Source: Tricholoma matsutake (taxonomy: Eukaryota; Basidiomycota; Agaricomycetes; Agaricales; Tricholomataceae). From it: DNA of 64,000 nucleotides. The stretch is taken from assembly GCA_026075535.2 (NCBI GenBank), contig AP026538.1, forward strand, positions 5,890,001 to 5,954,000, in the 5' to 3' direction. Positions 42,929 to 54,039 of the stretch are shown one piece after another. A model generated the notes under the pieces. It ran no database searches. It had not been told where the DNA came from and was given only the letters and a program-made list of their open reading frames with translations. Positions within the stretch are counted from its first letter, which is position 1; each line of letters opens with the position of its first letter. Made by a program: the position numbers and the translations under genes.

Positions 42929-43329
42929 TGTTAGGGCGACACCCACTATCTGCTAGCTAAGACCATGTGGATTTTCTCTACAAGAGGGGGTGGGATCCAC
43001 ATGCATGATTGGGGAACTGATGGTTTTGATGTGAGGTGTTATCAATAGGTGAGTTTGTTGAGATAGGCTGTTCACACCACAAGCATAGGTGGAATACCTA
43101 AGAGAACACAACTGGGGTCCCCTAGGTGTATATTTAGGGTTTATATACTATGTTACATATATTGTACATTGTTGTTACCGACGCACTTGTACATACACGT
43201 ACATATTGATGCATGTGAAATAAAATTCTCACACTATCAAAGTGTAGCATCATTTGGCATAATGTAGCATAATTCAACATAATAAAATAAAAATGAAATT
43301 TTATTAGGTAATGGGGTGGTTTCCTAACA
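42929..43329 (-). repeat. 5' LTR of Gypsy-3 with TATA box
   Basis: 401 bp. TATATAAA on the minus strand lies at 43147-43140, 34 nt upstream of 43113, where the PBS-complementary stretch begins and where transcription would be expected to start. Confidence 0.9.
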
Positions 43330-43334
43330 CACTG

Positions 43335-44440
43335 GAGCCACCATCCATATTTCTCTCGATCAATCAGATTTCATCACACTTCATGCTATTACCCCATGAT
43401 CAGTTCAAGGCATCGGGGGATCTTCTATCTCCACAATCGGCATGGGAGATATCAAACTGTGCATTGCCCAAGGCACATCAATCATTTTATGTGATGCACT
43501 CTATGTTCCAAATGCGGTGGTGCACTTGATCTCAGTTAGCTCGCTTACAAAGGATTTGAATGCTGTAGGGCATTTTGATGAATTGTCATGCTGGATCACA
43601 AATAAGTCACTGGTGTCCACATAGCCCAAGGCATCCTGTCACCCAACAAGAAAATTTATTCTCTCTTACTACACTCTGCCTCTGCCAAACATGTCTTCGC
43701 TGTCCACTCAGCCCCTAACAGTATCACCTGGCATTGTTGTCCAGGGCATGCAAACTATCAAGCTTTGCAAGACATGGCATGAAAAGGGACAATCACTGGT
43801 ATGCCTGCACAATCCTCCTTTAAACCTCCTAAATGTGAATCTTGCATCCTTGTAAAACAGACCCACTCACCTGTTCCTAAGAAGTGTGCAGAGGGGGAAG
43901 GACATAGGGCTACATGAAAATTGGAAAAAGTTTGGGTAGATCTTTTGGGACCACATGATGTAAAGTCACATTCTGGGAATTCATACATCATGAACATGGT
44001 GGATGATTGTACCTCACACCCATGGTCCATACCACTTAAGCATAAGGATGATGCATTTCCTGAACTCAAGGCATGGGAGCTAGCATGAGAAAAGGAGACT
44101 GGCCTGCAAGTGGGGACATACATCACAGACAATAGCAAACTCAGGTCACACAAAGTTGAAGCCTGGCTAAAGGTGAGAGGAACTGATCATAAATTTACTG
44201 CACCTTATACTTCAGCTCACATTGGTCATGTTGAATGTATGCACAGGACACTAATGGGGAAGGTGTGCACCATGTGCATTTACGCTAACTTACTGCCTTA
44301 TCTTTGGGACAAACTTAACAGTTTCTATCCTGCATGCCAAGACTACAACAAGTTCACTAAAAGGCTCTACCCCTTGGGAGAAATGGCATGGATGGCAACC
44401 TGGTTACTCTTACATGAGGGAGATTGGTTGTAAACCATAC
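43335..44440 (+). pseudogene. Copia A protease 3' part and integrase
   Basis: The sequence resumes with GATIHISLDQSDF of the protease, then the Copia pre-integrase region (LYVPNAVVHLISVSSLTKD). The integrase core has KVWVDLLGPHD near 43930 (Asp), YITDNSKLRSHK near 44120 (Asp) and HIGHVECMHRTLMGK near 44225 (Glu). An alternative frame and several stops (43625, 43918, 44090) break it. Family members have GHVERMHRTL; here Arg is Cys. Confidence 0.8.
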
Positions 44441-45850
44441 ATTTTTACCCAGAACAGAAATGACCCAAAAATCTATGAATGTTCAATCGAATGTGTACTC
44501 ATTGGCTATGAGCTCAAATCAAAAGTGTATTGCTGTTATGATCAGAAAACTGGCAAGGTATATAGCTCATACCATGTCAGTTTTGTCAAAAGCCATAATG
44601 GCCATGTACCATTGCCTGCACTGCACAATGCACTGGGTCAAACAGAAGAGACTCCTCCATTGACTTTCATCATTGTCAACATCCATGATGATGACATCAC
44701 TGTACCCAACACAGGACCTGTTGATGACTTACCCATAGATGAGCCTGTTGCAACAGACACTCCTGAGCCAGGAGCCTCAGAACCATGCAGATCCACCAGA
44801 GTGCCAATTCCTACTGATAAACATCCAAATGGAGGCCCAGCCACTATGAGACTAGGTTGAGCTATCCATGATTCACAAGAATCCGCAGAGTGTATAAAGA
44901 AGCAATGTATGGAATGGAAGCAAATCTTGGAAGGGCTCCGTGATGTCATCATGCCTACACCTGTCGATCATGATCAAGCCGATCAACAATTGATTGAAGA
45001 CCCTACACTTGGTGATCAGGCACATCAATTACACACATTGATTTCAGAGATGTCTGATATAGATCCCGGATCACTACAATTCAAAGATGACCCACATACC
45101 TGGGAGGAAGCCCAGGACTTGGCAGACTGTGAGCATTGGGAGGAAGGCTACCGTGAGGAACTCAAGTCCTCAAAAGACATGCAAGCCTACAAATTAGTTC
45201 CAAGAGCCAACATACCACAGGGGTGCCGCATACATAAGGGTCACCCAGTCTTCCACATCAAACAAAATGAGGATGGCACTCCAGTGCATTGGAAGGTACA
45301 CCTTGTTTCCAAAGGGTTCAAACAGATTTATGGCAAAGATTACACAAAAACTACCTCACCTACTGCACGCATGGAATCTTGGTGGATTCTCCTGCACATT
45401 GCCGCCTCGCTTGGCTGGGACACGCAACGAATTGATGTCAAAAACCATGTTTCTCTATGGGCTCTTACTGGCTGATGAGGTTCAGTATATGGAACAATTG
45501 ACTGGTTTTGTAGAAGTTGGGAAAGAAGATTGGGTATGGGAGTTACAGTAAGGACTTTACAGTATAAAACAGAGTGGACACATCTGGAATCAAACACTGA
45601 ATGCACAGATGATTTCTTGGGGTTTTATGAGACTCTCATGTGAATCTACTATCGTAAGGCTAACACTGGAACTATTGTAGCAGCGGTCCATGTTGATAAC
45701 TACCTGTCCACTGCTAGTTGGAAAGAAGAGAATGAAAGGTTCAAAGACCAAATGTGAAAAGTCTGGACAATTTCAGATCTGAGAATAGCATGGTTCATCA
45801 TTGGTATTGCAATCACTTGGGACAGCCCGGTTGCCAGTCTTTTGCTTTGA
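44440..45850 (+). pseudogene. Copia A integrase C-terminus and reverse transcriptase, truncated
   Basis: The GKY-type segment SIECVLIGYELKSKVYCCYD precedes a Pro/Asp-rich linker (44640-44860). The RVT_2-type RT reads YKLVPRANIPQGCRIHKGHP, VHLVSKGFKQIYGKDY, a frame switch at about 45440, then FLYGLL and VAAVHVDNYLST near 45690, where the active-site xxDD box has Asn in the second position. Homology fades near 45850 (IAITWDSP), so the 3' end of RT/RNase H and the 3' LTR are missing. Confidence 0.8.
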
Positions 45851-46347
45851 AGAATATCATTGAACTGATGACAACTGGTTTAAACTGGTTGCAACCGGTC
45901 CATATGTCATGTGGGTTATACTCCCACACTTCCACACATAATCCCATCAATTTCGCTCCCTGGATCATCAAAAATGGTTAAGAACTGAGAGAGATATGAC
46001 CAAATACATTTTGATGTGAGTATTTTGTCATGATTTGAGTAGTTGTGATTGTACTGCTTATACCTTGTGCTACAAAAATATTGGGCACAATTGGACATTA
46101 TCCAAGGCAAAGCAATAACATACATAAATGTTTGTACCATGTGCATTTGATTCATTTCCCTGATAAGTTGTAACTACACACAACAAACTACAAACTACAA
46201 ACTACAAACAACAACATGTAATACAATGTACTTTCATTTTGGTCATATCTCAGCCAGATCTTGATGAGTCTCTTAAAAGTTAAACCAATCGCCGGGGAAG
46301 TACAATGTACAAGTGCCCACATAACGATTAAATTGTCTGGGTAATAG
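45851..46347. other. Unassigned stretch between the truncated Copia A and Copia B
   Basis: No coding potential recognised. It includes an ACTGGTTTAAACTGG motif near 45877, also present at about 27855, and a short ACAAACT tandem repeat at about 46174-46206. It may be a decayed element that joined the two truncated Copia ends. Confidence 0.4.
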
Positions 46348-46950
46348 TTATTGAGAAACAGCTTTCATTCCTGTAATGGCATCAATGTCTGATCCGAGGA
46401 TGGTCATGTTGTCAATGTGTACCGAGGTGATGATCAGATCTTGATCAGTATGCCTGATATAGACACATTGGTCAGAGAATAGCCATGTGAAATTCATCTG
46501 CAGGAATGTCTGGTTGAGTTCATCGTTCCAAGCTCGGCCAGCCTGTTTTAGCCCATAGAGAGGCTGTAATAACTGTAGAACTTGTCCTGTGCCATCATCA
46601 TATTCAGGGGGTTGCATCATGAAAATCACCTCCTCTAATTTCCCATTCAGGTATGCGCCTACCACATCAACCATGTGGATCCCAAGGTCCAGTTCAGTTG
46701 CAAGTGCTATCAATAGCTGGAATGTTTCCAGCCGCATGACTGGTGTGAATGTTTCTATGAAATCTATCCCAGGGATTTGGAAAAACCCCTTCGCAACAAG
46801 TCTGGCTTTGTGTTTGGTGATTTCTCCAGCATGATTGCATTTGATGCAATAGACCCATTTGCTTGCAATAGCTTGGCAGTCTGAGGGTAGGTCAACTAAT
46901 TTGAATGTACCTCTTTTGGTTAATTGCATCATTTCGGCATCCATAGCCAT
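46348..46950 (-). pseudogene. Reverse transcriptase of Copia B, truncated
   Basis: A 200-codon open frame of the RVT_2 family: KWVYCIKCNHAGEITKHKAR, ETFTPVMRLETFQLLIALA, VDVVGAYLNGKLEEVIFM near 46690 and GLKQAGRAWNDEL. The active-site box reads VHIDNMTILGS, with Asn instead of the second catalytic Asp (ACAAC from a probable ACGAC, a CpG to CpA change). The frame ends in MKAVSQ and a stop; no RNase H follows. Confidence 0.85.
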
Positions 46951-46971
46951 CTTCCACTTTGGCCAATCTGA

Positions 46972-48266
46972 TCAATCTTTGGCTTCTTTTACTGTAAGTG
47001 GATAATCCTCCAGTGTTGCCCTGATCATTGCATAGTCCACCATTATATAGCCAGCTTCCTCCACTACTGGTACTTGGTGTTGCCATTCCTTTGGTCTGCA
47101 TGAGTTTGGGTTGTTAAGCATCTTGTAATTTATGAGTGGTTGTGCGAGGATGTGTGCTGACCTTTCCTGGGGTACTGGAATTTGTGATGGTGATGTGAGA
47201 TTTGATGGTGATTCAGGTATGTGATGCATTACTTCCCCTCCTGGTGCTCCCTCACCTGAAGTCTGCTTGTCATTTTCTCCACTCTCCCCCTCAAGCTGTA
47301 TAGGGTGAGTTACCTCCACTTCCTCATATTTCTCCTCCACCACTGAAAATACCACATTTTGAGAGGTGATGGTTTGATGGGTTTGGGAATTATAGTACCT
47401 GTATCCTTTTGTACCATCAGCTATTCCCACAAAAATAAATTGGCATGATTTCAGATCCAGTTTGGATCTTTTTCCATCTTGCTGTAAAACCCAGCACATT
47501 CTGCCAAATTCCCTCAAGTGTGATACATCTGGTTTCTTTCCCCAGAAGACTTTGTCAGTACCTTATGATCCTTGATTGATTGCATGGGAGATCTATTTTT
47601 GAGATGGGTTGTGTAAGCAATCACTTCTTTCCAAAGAGAGTGTGGGAGTGCATGCTGATGCAGCATTGTGCATGCATGGTCTACCAGCATTTGGTTTAAT
47701 CATTCAGCAATTCCATTCTGGGAAGGTGAGTGAGGGGTGGTGACATCTAGTTGGATTCCATTGTCTAGCAGAGATTTCTTGAACTCCTTGCTAAGAAATT
47801 CCCCCCCTCCATCGACGTGAAGTTTCTTGAGTTTGTACCCAGTTTGAGTTTTGATGAAACTCTTGTACTGTTTGAACTGTTTCAAGAAATAGGTCATTGT
47901 GCATTGTGCCTTGCCATCAGTGAGTGTTATGAAATACTGGTCTCTGGAGCCTGAGTGCACACTAGTCCCCACAGATCACTAACCATCAGATCCCCAATCT
48001 CTTTGATCTCCAATTTGCTTTCTTTGGGAAATGGCCAGACTTGTTGCTTTGCAGTGATGCATGCCAGGCATTGCGAAGCTGGTTCCACTGTCCTATCCAC
48101 CTCCATTCCCAAAACCATTTCCTTTTCCTTGAGCATTTTTACTGAACCCATGTTCAGATGCCCAAAAATTCTGTGCCATTCGTCCCATGTTCTCCCATGT
48201 TTGGCAGTGTATGCTTGGTCATGTTTGGCAATACCTTCAGAATCTGACTCCTGGCACCATGAATAA
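46972..48266 (-). pseudogene. Integrase of Copia B
   Basis: The N-terminal zinc region includes QCLACITAKQQVWPF near 48060, cysteines of the HHCC motif. The core reads LMVSDLWGLV (Asp), LKKLHVDGGGEFLSKEF (Asp) near 47820 and SPSQNGIAE (Glu) near 47705, followed at once by a stop where the family has Arg. The C-terminal part (47517-46972) has REFGRMCWVLQQDGKRSKLD, FVGIADGTKGYRYYN and a Pro/Glu-rich linker. Three frames are used. Confidence 0.83.
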
Positions 48267-48473
48267 AACAGCTACCCCAGCCTTGAGTGCACATGAAATT
48301 GAAATGAGGTTGAATGGCACATCAGGGGCATGTGCCACATCCTTGAGAGTGATTCTGGATATTTTTCCTCCCATGGTGCATTCCAGCCATATTGAACCTT
48401 GTCCAAGCACAGGTGCCTTTCTGAATCTGGAAATATGGTTTCCAGGGGTAGGGGTGTAGTCAATAAAAATTTC

Positions 48474-48770
48474 TCAGTTTTGAGCAATGTGAGATGTGCA
48501 TGCCAAATCAGCTAATAAAGAGTCTGGCGAGACAGCCAGTGCCACATCCTTCCCATCATCCCCATAGAATGCAAATTCATTGTCAGCTGCTGCATTCGCT
48601 TCCATCATGCCCTTCTGCTTCCCTGATTTCCACTTTCCCGATTTGGACTTCTTCTTACTAATTTGCCAGCCTATATGCCCCTTTTCCCCACATTTGAAGC
48701 ATGTGATATTGGGATTGTACTTCTTTTTCCCATGCTTGCCTATTAAGGCCGTATTGTTGGCATTACACAT
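48474..48770 (-). pseudogene. Copia B gag zinc knuckle and protease start
   Basis: CFKCGEKGHIGWQ resembles a CCHC knuckle whose last Cys has changed. It is followed by a basic stretch and SLLADLACTSHI, corresponding to the D-S-G-A-T-S-H protease motif with Leu-Ala-Cys instead of Ser-Gly-Ala. The catalytic Asp is present, but the loop is destroyed. Confidence 0.75.
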
Positions 48771-49169
48771 GTTAATCCATCAAGGATGCATGTGATTAGT
48801 TTTGGGGTGTCCATTAAGGCTGTTGGGTCAATAGAGGCAATATAATTGTTCCAGGCTTTGGGAAGTGAGCTTAGCAGAATAATAGAAAATTCTTCCCCAT
48901 CAATTTTCTGTCCCAAGTTGTGTGGCTCCTCCTGGTAGCCAGATGCCAAGTGCCCCTTGCATTTCCAATAATGACTTCAGTGCATCCCACACTTCCTTTG
49001 ACATTGTTGAACTTGTGATGTATACCAACATTTTGTTGGCAACCCTTAATCAGATCATAGATAGTGCCATCCTATCCTTCTTTACCTATGCTGCTTTTGC
49101 CGCCTCATCTGATGGCTGAATAGTCAATCCATCAACATATTCCCACAAATCTTGTCCCATCAAGATGTC
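48743..49169 (-). pseudogene. Copia B gag, main part
   Basis: The frame reads through GLTIQPSDEAAKAA-type start sequence, a helical capsid region and EFSIILLSSLPKAWNNYIAS near 48870, the conserved UBN2 C-terminal motif. The first about 30 residues are on the other side of Gypsy-4 at 56398-56495. Confidence 0.78.
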
Positions 49170-49995
49170 TGTAAGTCTGGCCCCACAGACTCACGACATT
49201 ATGACAAGTTAATTTACTTACGCCTCTGTTACACACTTCCACGGCGCCAGCACAGCCACCCTCGCCGCCGACACAGCCACTGGCGATAACACAGCCACCT
49301 ACAGCACATAAACAACTCACCAACACCAGACATACCAATGTCTGTGTTACATTACTACACCACCATTAAACACTTCCATGGCGCCGGCACAGCCACACAC
49401 ATTGCTGACACAACCACCCTTACTGCCGGCACAGCCACCGGCGATAGCATAGCCACCTACAGCGCATAAACTACTCACCAACACCAGATATACCAATGTC
49501 TGTGTTACAGTGAGTTATGGCCACCCTATGCCGCCAACACACTCCCACGGCACCGACACAGCCACACACATCACCGAAACAATCACCCTCACCACCAACA
49601 CAGCCACCGGTGAATACAGCAACAACAACCAGTGACATGCATCCTGGCAATGGCACCATACATCCTTATTACCCTTCTATCCACATCCAGCAGTGCTGAC
49701 ATTATCCTATTGATGCAGTACCTTCCTATTTTGTGACTATGCCCGATGCGGCCTTCCCAAATCACACTATGCTTGATGTGGCCTTTTACTTACATGGTCA
49801 ATCTTTTTCTTATATATTACTTATTTTTTATTCCTTGACCTTCGTTCCTACTTCCATGCAACGAAGGTATAGTAACTTCCTATTCTTTTATTTGTAGTAA
49901 CTTATGGTTCCTACTTCCATGCAACAAAGATAATTTGATCCTGTCTTTTAGTAAACCTAAGTCTAGTGTAGGCTGCCAAACTTGGCAACCTTCCA
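49170..49995 (+). repeat. 5' LTR of Gypsy-4
   Basis: The LTR is 826 bp and has internal tandem structure. ACCAACACCAGAYATACCAA recurs 159 bp apart (49318 and 49477), and each unit carries CACTTCCAYGG and CACAGCCAC motifs. A TATATATTAC box is at about 49813. Against the 3' LTR most differences are at ancestral CpGs. Confidence 0.93.
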
Positions 49996-50309
49996 CTTTT
50001 TTTTTGACACCAACAACTTTCTTCACCTACCAAACCAACCCTGTCTTGGCAACCTTCCACCCTCATCCCACTCCTCACCGGGAGCACGAGAAGAAGTTTA
50101 CAGGATTCTGGCCAACCAGCCAAATTCTAGACACTACCAACCACACGATGAAAGCACTGGCACATCCGCTGATCACCACCACCACCACCACCAAACACTG
50201 ACATTGACTCGTCCACCGATGAAAGTACACCAACCATCACAATTAACCATCCTTACTACTGGGCCGCACCACCTGCTGCTCGAACCAAAATGTCACCCTC
50301 CACACAACC

Positions 50310-51645
50310 CCTCACCAAAGTGAAGGTCACAAAGATGAAGGAATGCCTGATGCTCACTGCCAGAAAAATCACTCCTCTCATCATGCAACTGTGGACCCTT
50401 GCATGCAAACACTATGTTAAGAACTGATCTGTAAGGGCTCATTGGGATCTGGTCGGACCCTGAGGGAGTTGGAAGTGGAAGATTGTTGGGTTGTAGCAGA
50501 TTATGTGGAGGGGTAATGGAAAGGACTTGGCTTCAGCTTATAAGAAGCTGCGCCCTTCACCTCGTCTGGTGTCCTAATTTCAAGACGAAGATTTAGAGGT
50601 GGAAGCAGAAAAGTGGCAGGTAAATGTGGGAGGGAGTACGAAAGGACTTGGGTTAAGTTCAGATGAGATTAGAACTTCAAAGGGAGACTAGAGGTCAAGT
50701 CAAAATGGAGTTCAGACTCTTAGAGGACAGAGGTAGGAGTAGAAGGAGATTTGGATTGACAAGTCAAAGTTGAGTCTATGTCGATATACAAACTGAGGAA
50801 TACAAGGCGAAACTAACTAAGCTTAAATACTGTAGTCCAGAATAATGCGGAACAGGAACAAAGACTGCGGCAGTGTCTCAACTGCATAGATAAATTATCT
50901 TGCGGGAGCCACACAGGAATCCATAGTTGAATTTGCAATAGAGATGGCAGCCTTGGAAGGCAGCTGGGGATGCTGTACAGGGTGGCCTGATGCACAGCAG
51001 TGTGGGCAGTGCAAGGCAGCCGGAAATGAAATTGGGAGGCATAGACAGAAGTCATGTTCGACGTGTGGGAAAGGGTCGGATAGATGCAGGTTCTGATCAG
51101 GCGAGGAATGGTTCTTGACACACTACAAGAAGCATGGTGGGAAGACAGATGATGAAATTGTCAGCTACGTCGCTGAGGGCATGTTTGAACCTCGCCTTGT
51201 GGCATGGTACCAAGCCAACCAAACTTGGATTGATGCCCTCTCCCTGGATGGATACCTTGGTGAGCTCTCCCAACTCATTCTGGAGAAGAACTGGGCCCAT
51301 GACATCCTCGAAACCATCCTCTCCTCATCACAAGGCGACCAGGTCTTCATTGACTGGAAAATTGAGATTGAGAACCTGAATGCCATCCTCGCCACCTATG
51401 CACTGGCCAAGGCCCTGACCAAGGCCGAACTCAAAAACCAACTCCAATCCAACCTCCACCCTGACTTGAGACTCAACATCAGTCTCGAGCCTGTCCTGGC
51501 CACTGAACTTGCCCCCTGGGCCCTTGAGGTAAAGGAATGTGATGAACGTATGCATGCAGAAGATGCATGCACCCAAAAACTCATTGATGCCTCTGCCACT
51601 GCATGTGCCACATGCTGCAGTGAGAGGAAAGACCTACTTTCTTGA
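50310..51645 (+). pseudogene. Gag of Gypsy-4, split by a solo LTR
   Basis: The left part includes ARKITPLIMQLWTLACKHY up to 50414. The right part resumes at 51121 with HYKKHGGKTDDEIVSYVAEG and continues through WIDALSLDGYLGELSQLIL, QVFIDWKIEIENLNAILATY and ALEVKECDERMHAED. The reading is continuous if the solo LTR and one copy of CACTA are removed. A stop at 51643-51645 ends it; a Cys-rich remnant (CTRCQKLYASHKNPDCP, about 51777) encodes a zinc knuckle. Confidence 0.83.
50415..51120 (-). mobile_element. 706-bp solo LTR inside Gypsy-4 gag
   Basis: Ends are TGTTAAGAACTG and TCTTGACA, flanked by the 5-bp duplication CACTA (50410-50414 and 51121-51125). Removing it reconnects the gag frame. A truncated copy in opposite orientation is at 57753-58370. 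The family's internal region is not in this window. Orientation is set by the TGTCAAGAACC end in the other copy and is therefore tentative. Confidence 0.9.
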
Positions 51646-51769
51646 CTCACTGACCCACCAGCAAAGAGAAACTCTCCCTCTGCTGGCCCCAACAAAACAA
51701 AACAGGTTGAGAAGAAATGCCTCCCTGCCCTCACACTCAAAGAACAGGCAATCCTCAAAAAACATGCCG

Positions 51770-53350
51770 GCTGCACACGATGCCAGAAATTGTATGCAAG
51801 CCACAAGAACCCTGACTGTCCCATGAAGGCAGACAACACCTGGCCCAACGCTGAGACATATGTTACACTCATGGCGCCGGCAGCGGCAACAAAGGCAGCA
51901 GTGAAGGACAATGAAACTGACTCATATGTCCCTCCCCCTGCTGATGTCCCCTTTACTGTCTATTTCCTACCCTCTATGCCACTGGCCCCCTCATCATCAA
52001 ATTCCCCATTAGAATCTATCCACTGATGGACATTGGTTGCCCCTGCACAGTGATTAGCCTTGAACTCTGCGACCATCTCAGCCTCCAATGTTATCCTCTC
52101 CCAAAAAAGGAAAATAACATGTTGTCATTGACCCAGCAGAAAATCAACTGTGAGGAGTATGTCAAATTAGAGCTGCAATGAGACCAGGGGATATGGAAAT
52201 TGGGAGTCCACAAGATGAAAGTAAATAAGGGATTATCATTCCCCATTATATTAGGAATGCCATTTCTTTCATCAGAACAGATCGTGATTGATACCCATGA
52301 GCGAACCGCCATCGACAAATGCTCCAGTTTTGACCTCCTAAATCCACCCTCTCAAACACCCTGGCCCTGGGGCAAACAATGGGTTACACCTCCACCAACA
52401 CTGAAGAAAATTCAGACTCCAAAACCACCTAAACTGGAAAACTCTGGAGCACCAGCACTTTCTGGATGCCTTCTCCCTGGACCCATCATGGCCACTGTGT
52501 GAGACCACATTGAAGGCCTAGCATTCCAAGAACTCCTCAAAGAGAGGGATGCAAAAATGAAACTCAAATTTGCCAACCGCTTCCCACTTCGTCTCCCTGA
52601 TAGCACCAAAGATATTCCTGGCCACATGTTCCACTGCATCCAACTCAAAGACCCCACCAAAGTCAACAATGGCAAAGGATATGCAGCTCCCAAGAAATAC
52701 AAAGAACCTTGGAAGAGACTGCTGGATGACCACCTCAAGGCTGGCTGCATTCAGCCATCCTCCTCAGAATTCACCTCACCAGCCTGAGCATTCTGCATGC
52801 CGAAATACATCGCCGGGGTACCTGACTTAACAGTTGACCCTTGGTGGCTGAATGACTACCAAGCACTCAACAGTAACACTGTATGAGACAACTTCCCCCT
52901 ACCCTGCATAGATGATATACTCGCTGACTGTGGGAAGGGAAAAATATTTGGCAAGATGGACATGACAAACTCCTTCTTCCAGACACAAGTACACCCTAAT
53001 GACATTCACCTCACCACCATAAGAACACTGTGGGGACTTTATGAGTGGACCGTCATGCCACAGGGTGGATGCAATGCTTAGGCCACACATCAGTGCTGAA
53101 TGACTGATGCACTATGAGAACTCATCGGCAGGGTTTGCCATGTGTATCTTGATGATATCATCATATGGTCACAAACTCTGGAGGAACACGAACAAAACCA
53201 TGCCACCATTCTTGAAGCCCTCTGAAAAGCCAGTATCTACTGCAATCAGGCGAAATCCAACCTCTTCACCACCGAATTATGTTTCCTCAGTCATGTCATC
53301 TCAGGGACAGGTATCAAACCTGACCCCCGCAAAACTGACCAAATTGCATC
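51770..53350 (+). pseudogene. Protease and reverse transcriptase of Gypsy-4
   Basis: After the knuckle, a shifted frame reads MDIGCPCTVISLELC (protease Asp in an atypical D-I-G loop) and LSFPIILGMPFLSSEQI. The RT follows with NRFPLRLPD, LLDDHLKAGCIQPSSSEFTS, GKMDMTNSFFQTQVHPNDIH (first Asp) and [19 protein letters not shown] near 53145. Several TGA codons (52501, 52786, 52885, 53097) and frame changes interrupt it. Confidence 0.83.
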
Positions 53351-53960
53351 TTGGCCATAACCAATGACTCCCACTAATGTCAGGGGGTTCCTGGGACTCA
53401 CCAGATACATCACCACTTTCCTTCTGGCACTCACTGAATATACAAGCATACTCACACCACTCACCACCAAGGAATGTGACCGAGAATTCCCCCATGGACC
53501 ACAGAACACCAGGCTGCCTTTGAACACATCAAAGACCTGGTTCTTGGCACTGACTGTCTCACCATAGTTAATTACAAAGACAAGGCATCAAACATCTATG
53601 TCACCACCGATGCCAGTGACTGCTGAACTGGCGCTGTGTTGAGTTTTGGTGCAACTTGGGAAACTGTGAGACCAGTTGCCTATGACTTCTACCAACTCAA
53701 CGACGCCGAGAAGAATTACCCTGTTCACAAGAAGGAACTCCTTGCTATTGTCAGGGCATTTAAGAAATGGAGATCCCACCTCCTCAGTGCCCATTTTGAG
53801 GTCTTCACTGACCACCAAACACTCAAATACTTCCAATCACAGAAGGAGATGTCAAGATGACAAATGAGATGGCCAATGTATATGGCCGATTTTGACTACA
53901 ATATTACCTATATCCATGGCGAAGAAAACACCGCTGCAGATGCACTATCCTGCATGCCTG
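53350..53960 (+). pseudogene. RNase H of Gypsy-4
   Basis: The segment begins with RGFLGLTRYITTFLLALTEY and PLTTKECDREF, then a broken catalytic start (VTTDASDC) near 53600. It continues with NYPVHKKELLAIVRAFKKW (Glu), FTDHQTLKYFQSQ (Asp) and ENTAADALSCMP. Family order and motifs are clear; frame changes at about 53480 and 53630 and a TGA at about 53859. Confidence 0.82.
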
Positions 53961-54039
53961 ATGCCACACCAGATGCATGCCTTGCTGCCTGTGTGATCAC
54001 ATACACACGCAATGCACCAGCTACACATGCTGCTGGCAT

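Larger units (their letters stand above)
37167..43329 (-). mobile_element. Gypsy-3, self-priming-type chromovirus
   Basis: LTRs at 37167-37557 (391 bp) and 42929-43329 (401 bp) start TGTTAGGG and end CCTAACA. The duplication CACTG flanks it (29850-29854 left, now displaced by Gypsy-2, and 43330-43334 right). On the minus strand it encodes gag, protease, RT, RNase H, integrase and chromodomain, with many TGA stops at Arg positions. It interrupts Copia A and is interrupted by Gypsy-2. Confidence 0.95.
28174..45850 (+). mobile_element. Copia A, Ty1/Copia retrotransposon carrying a three-level nest
   Basis: The 5' LTR (28174-28454), PBS and gag lie left of the nested Gypsy elements; protease, integrase and RT resume at 43335. 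The protease motif (DTGA) is cut between Thr and Gly codons by Gypsy-3, with CACTG duplicated (29850-29854 and 43330-43334). Reading across the removed insert restores continuity of the frame. The 3' part of RT/RNase H and the 3' LTR are missing after about 45850. All frames are broken. Confidence 0.88.

Noticed and set aside
49996..50020. Self-priming PBS in Gypsy-4
   Set aside because: The sequence after the LTR (CTTTTTTTTTGACACC) has no complement downstream of the TATA box in the LTR and no obvious tRNA match.
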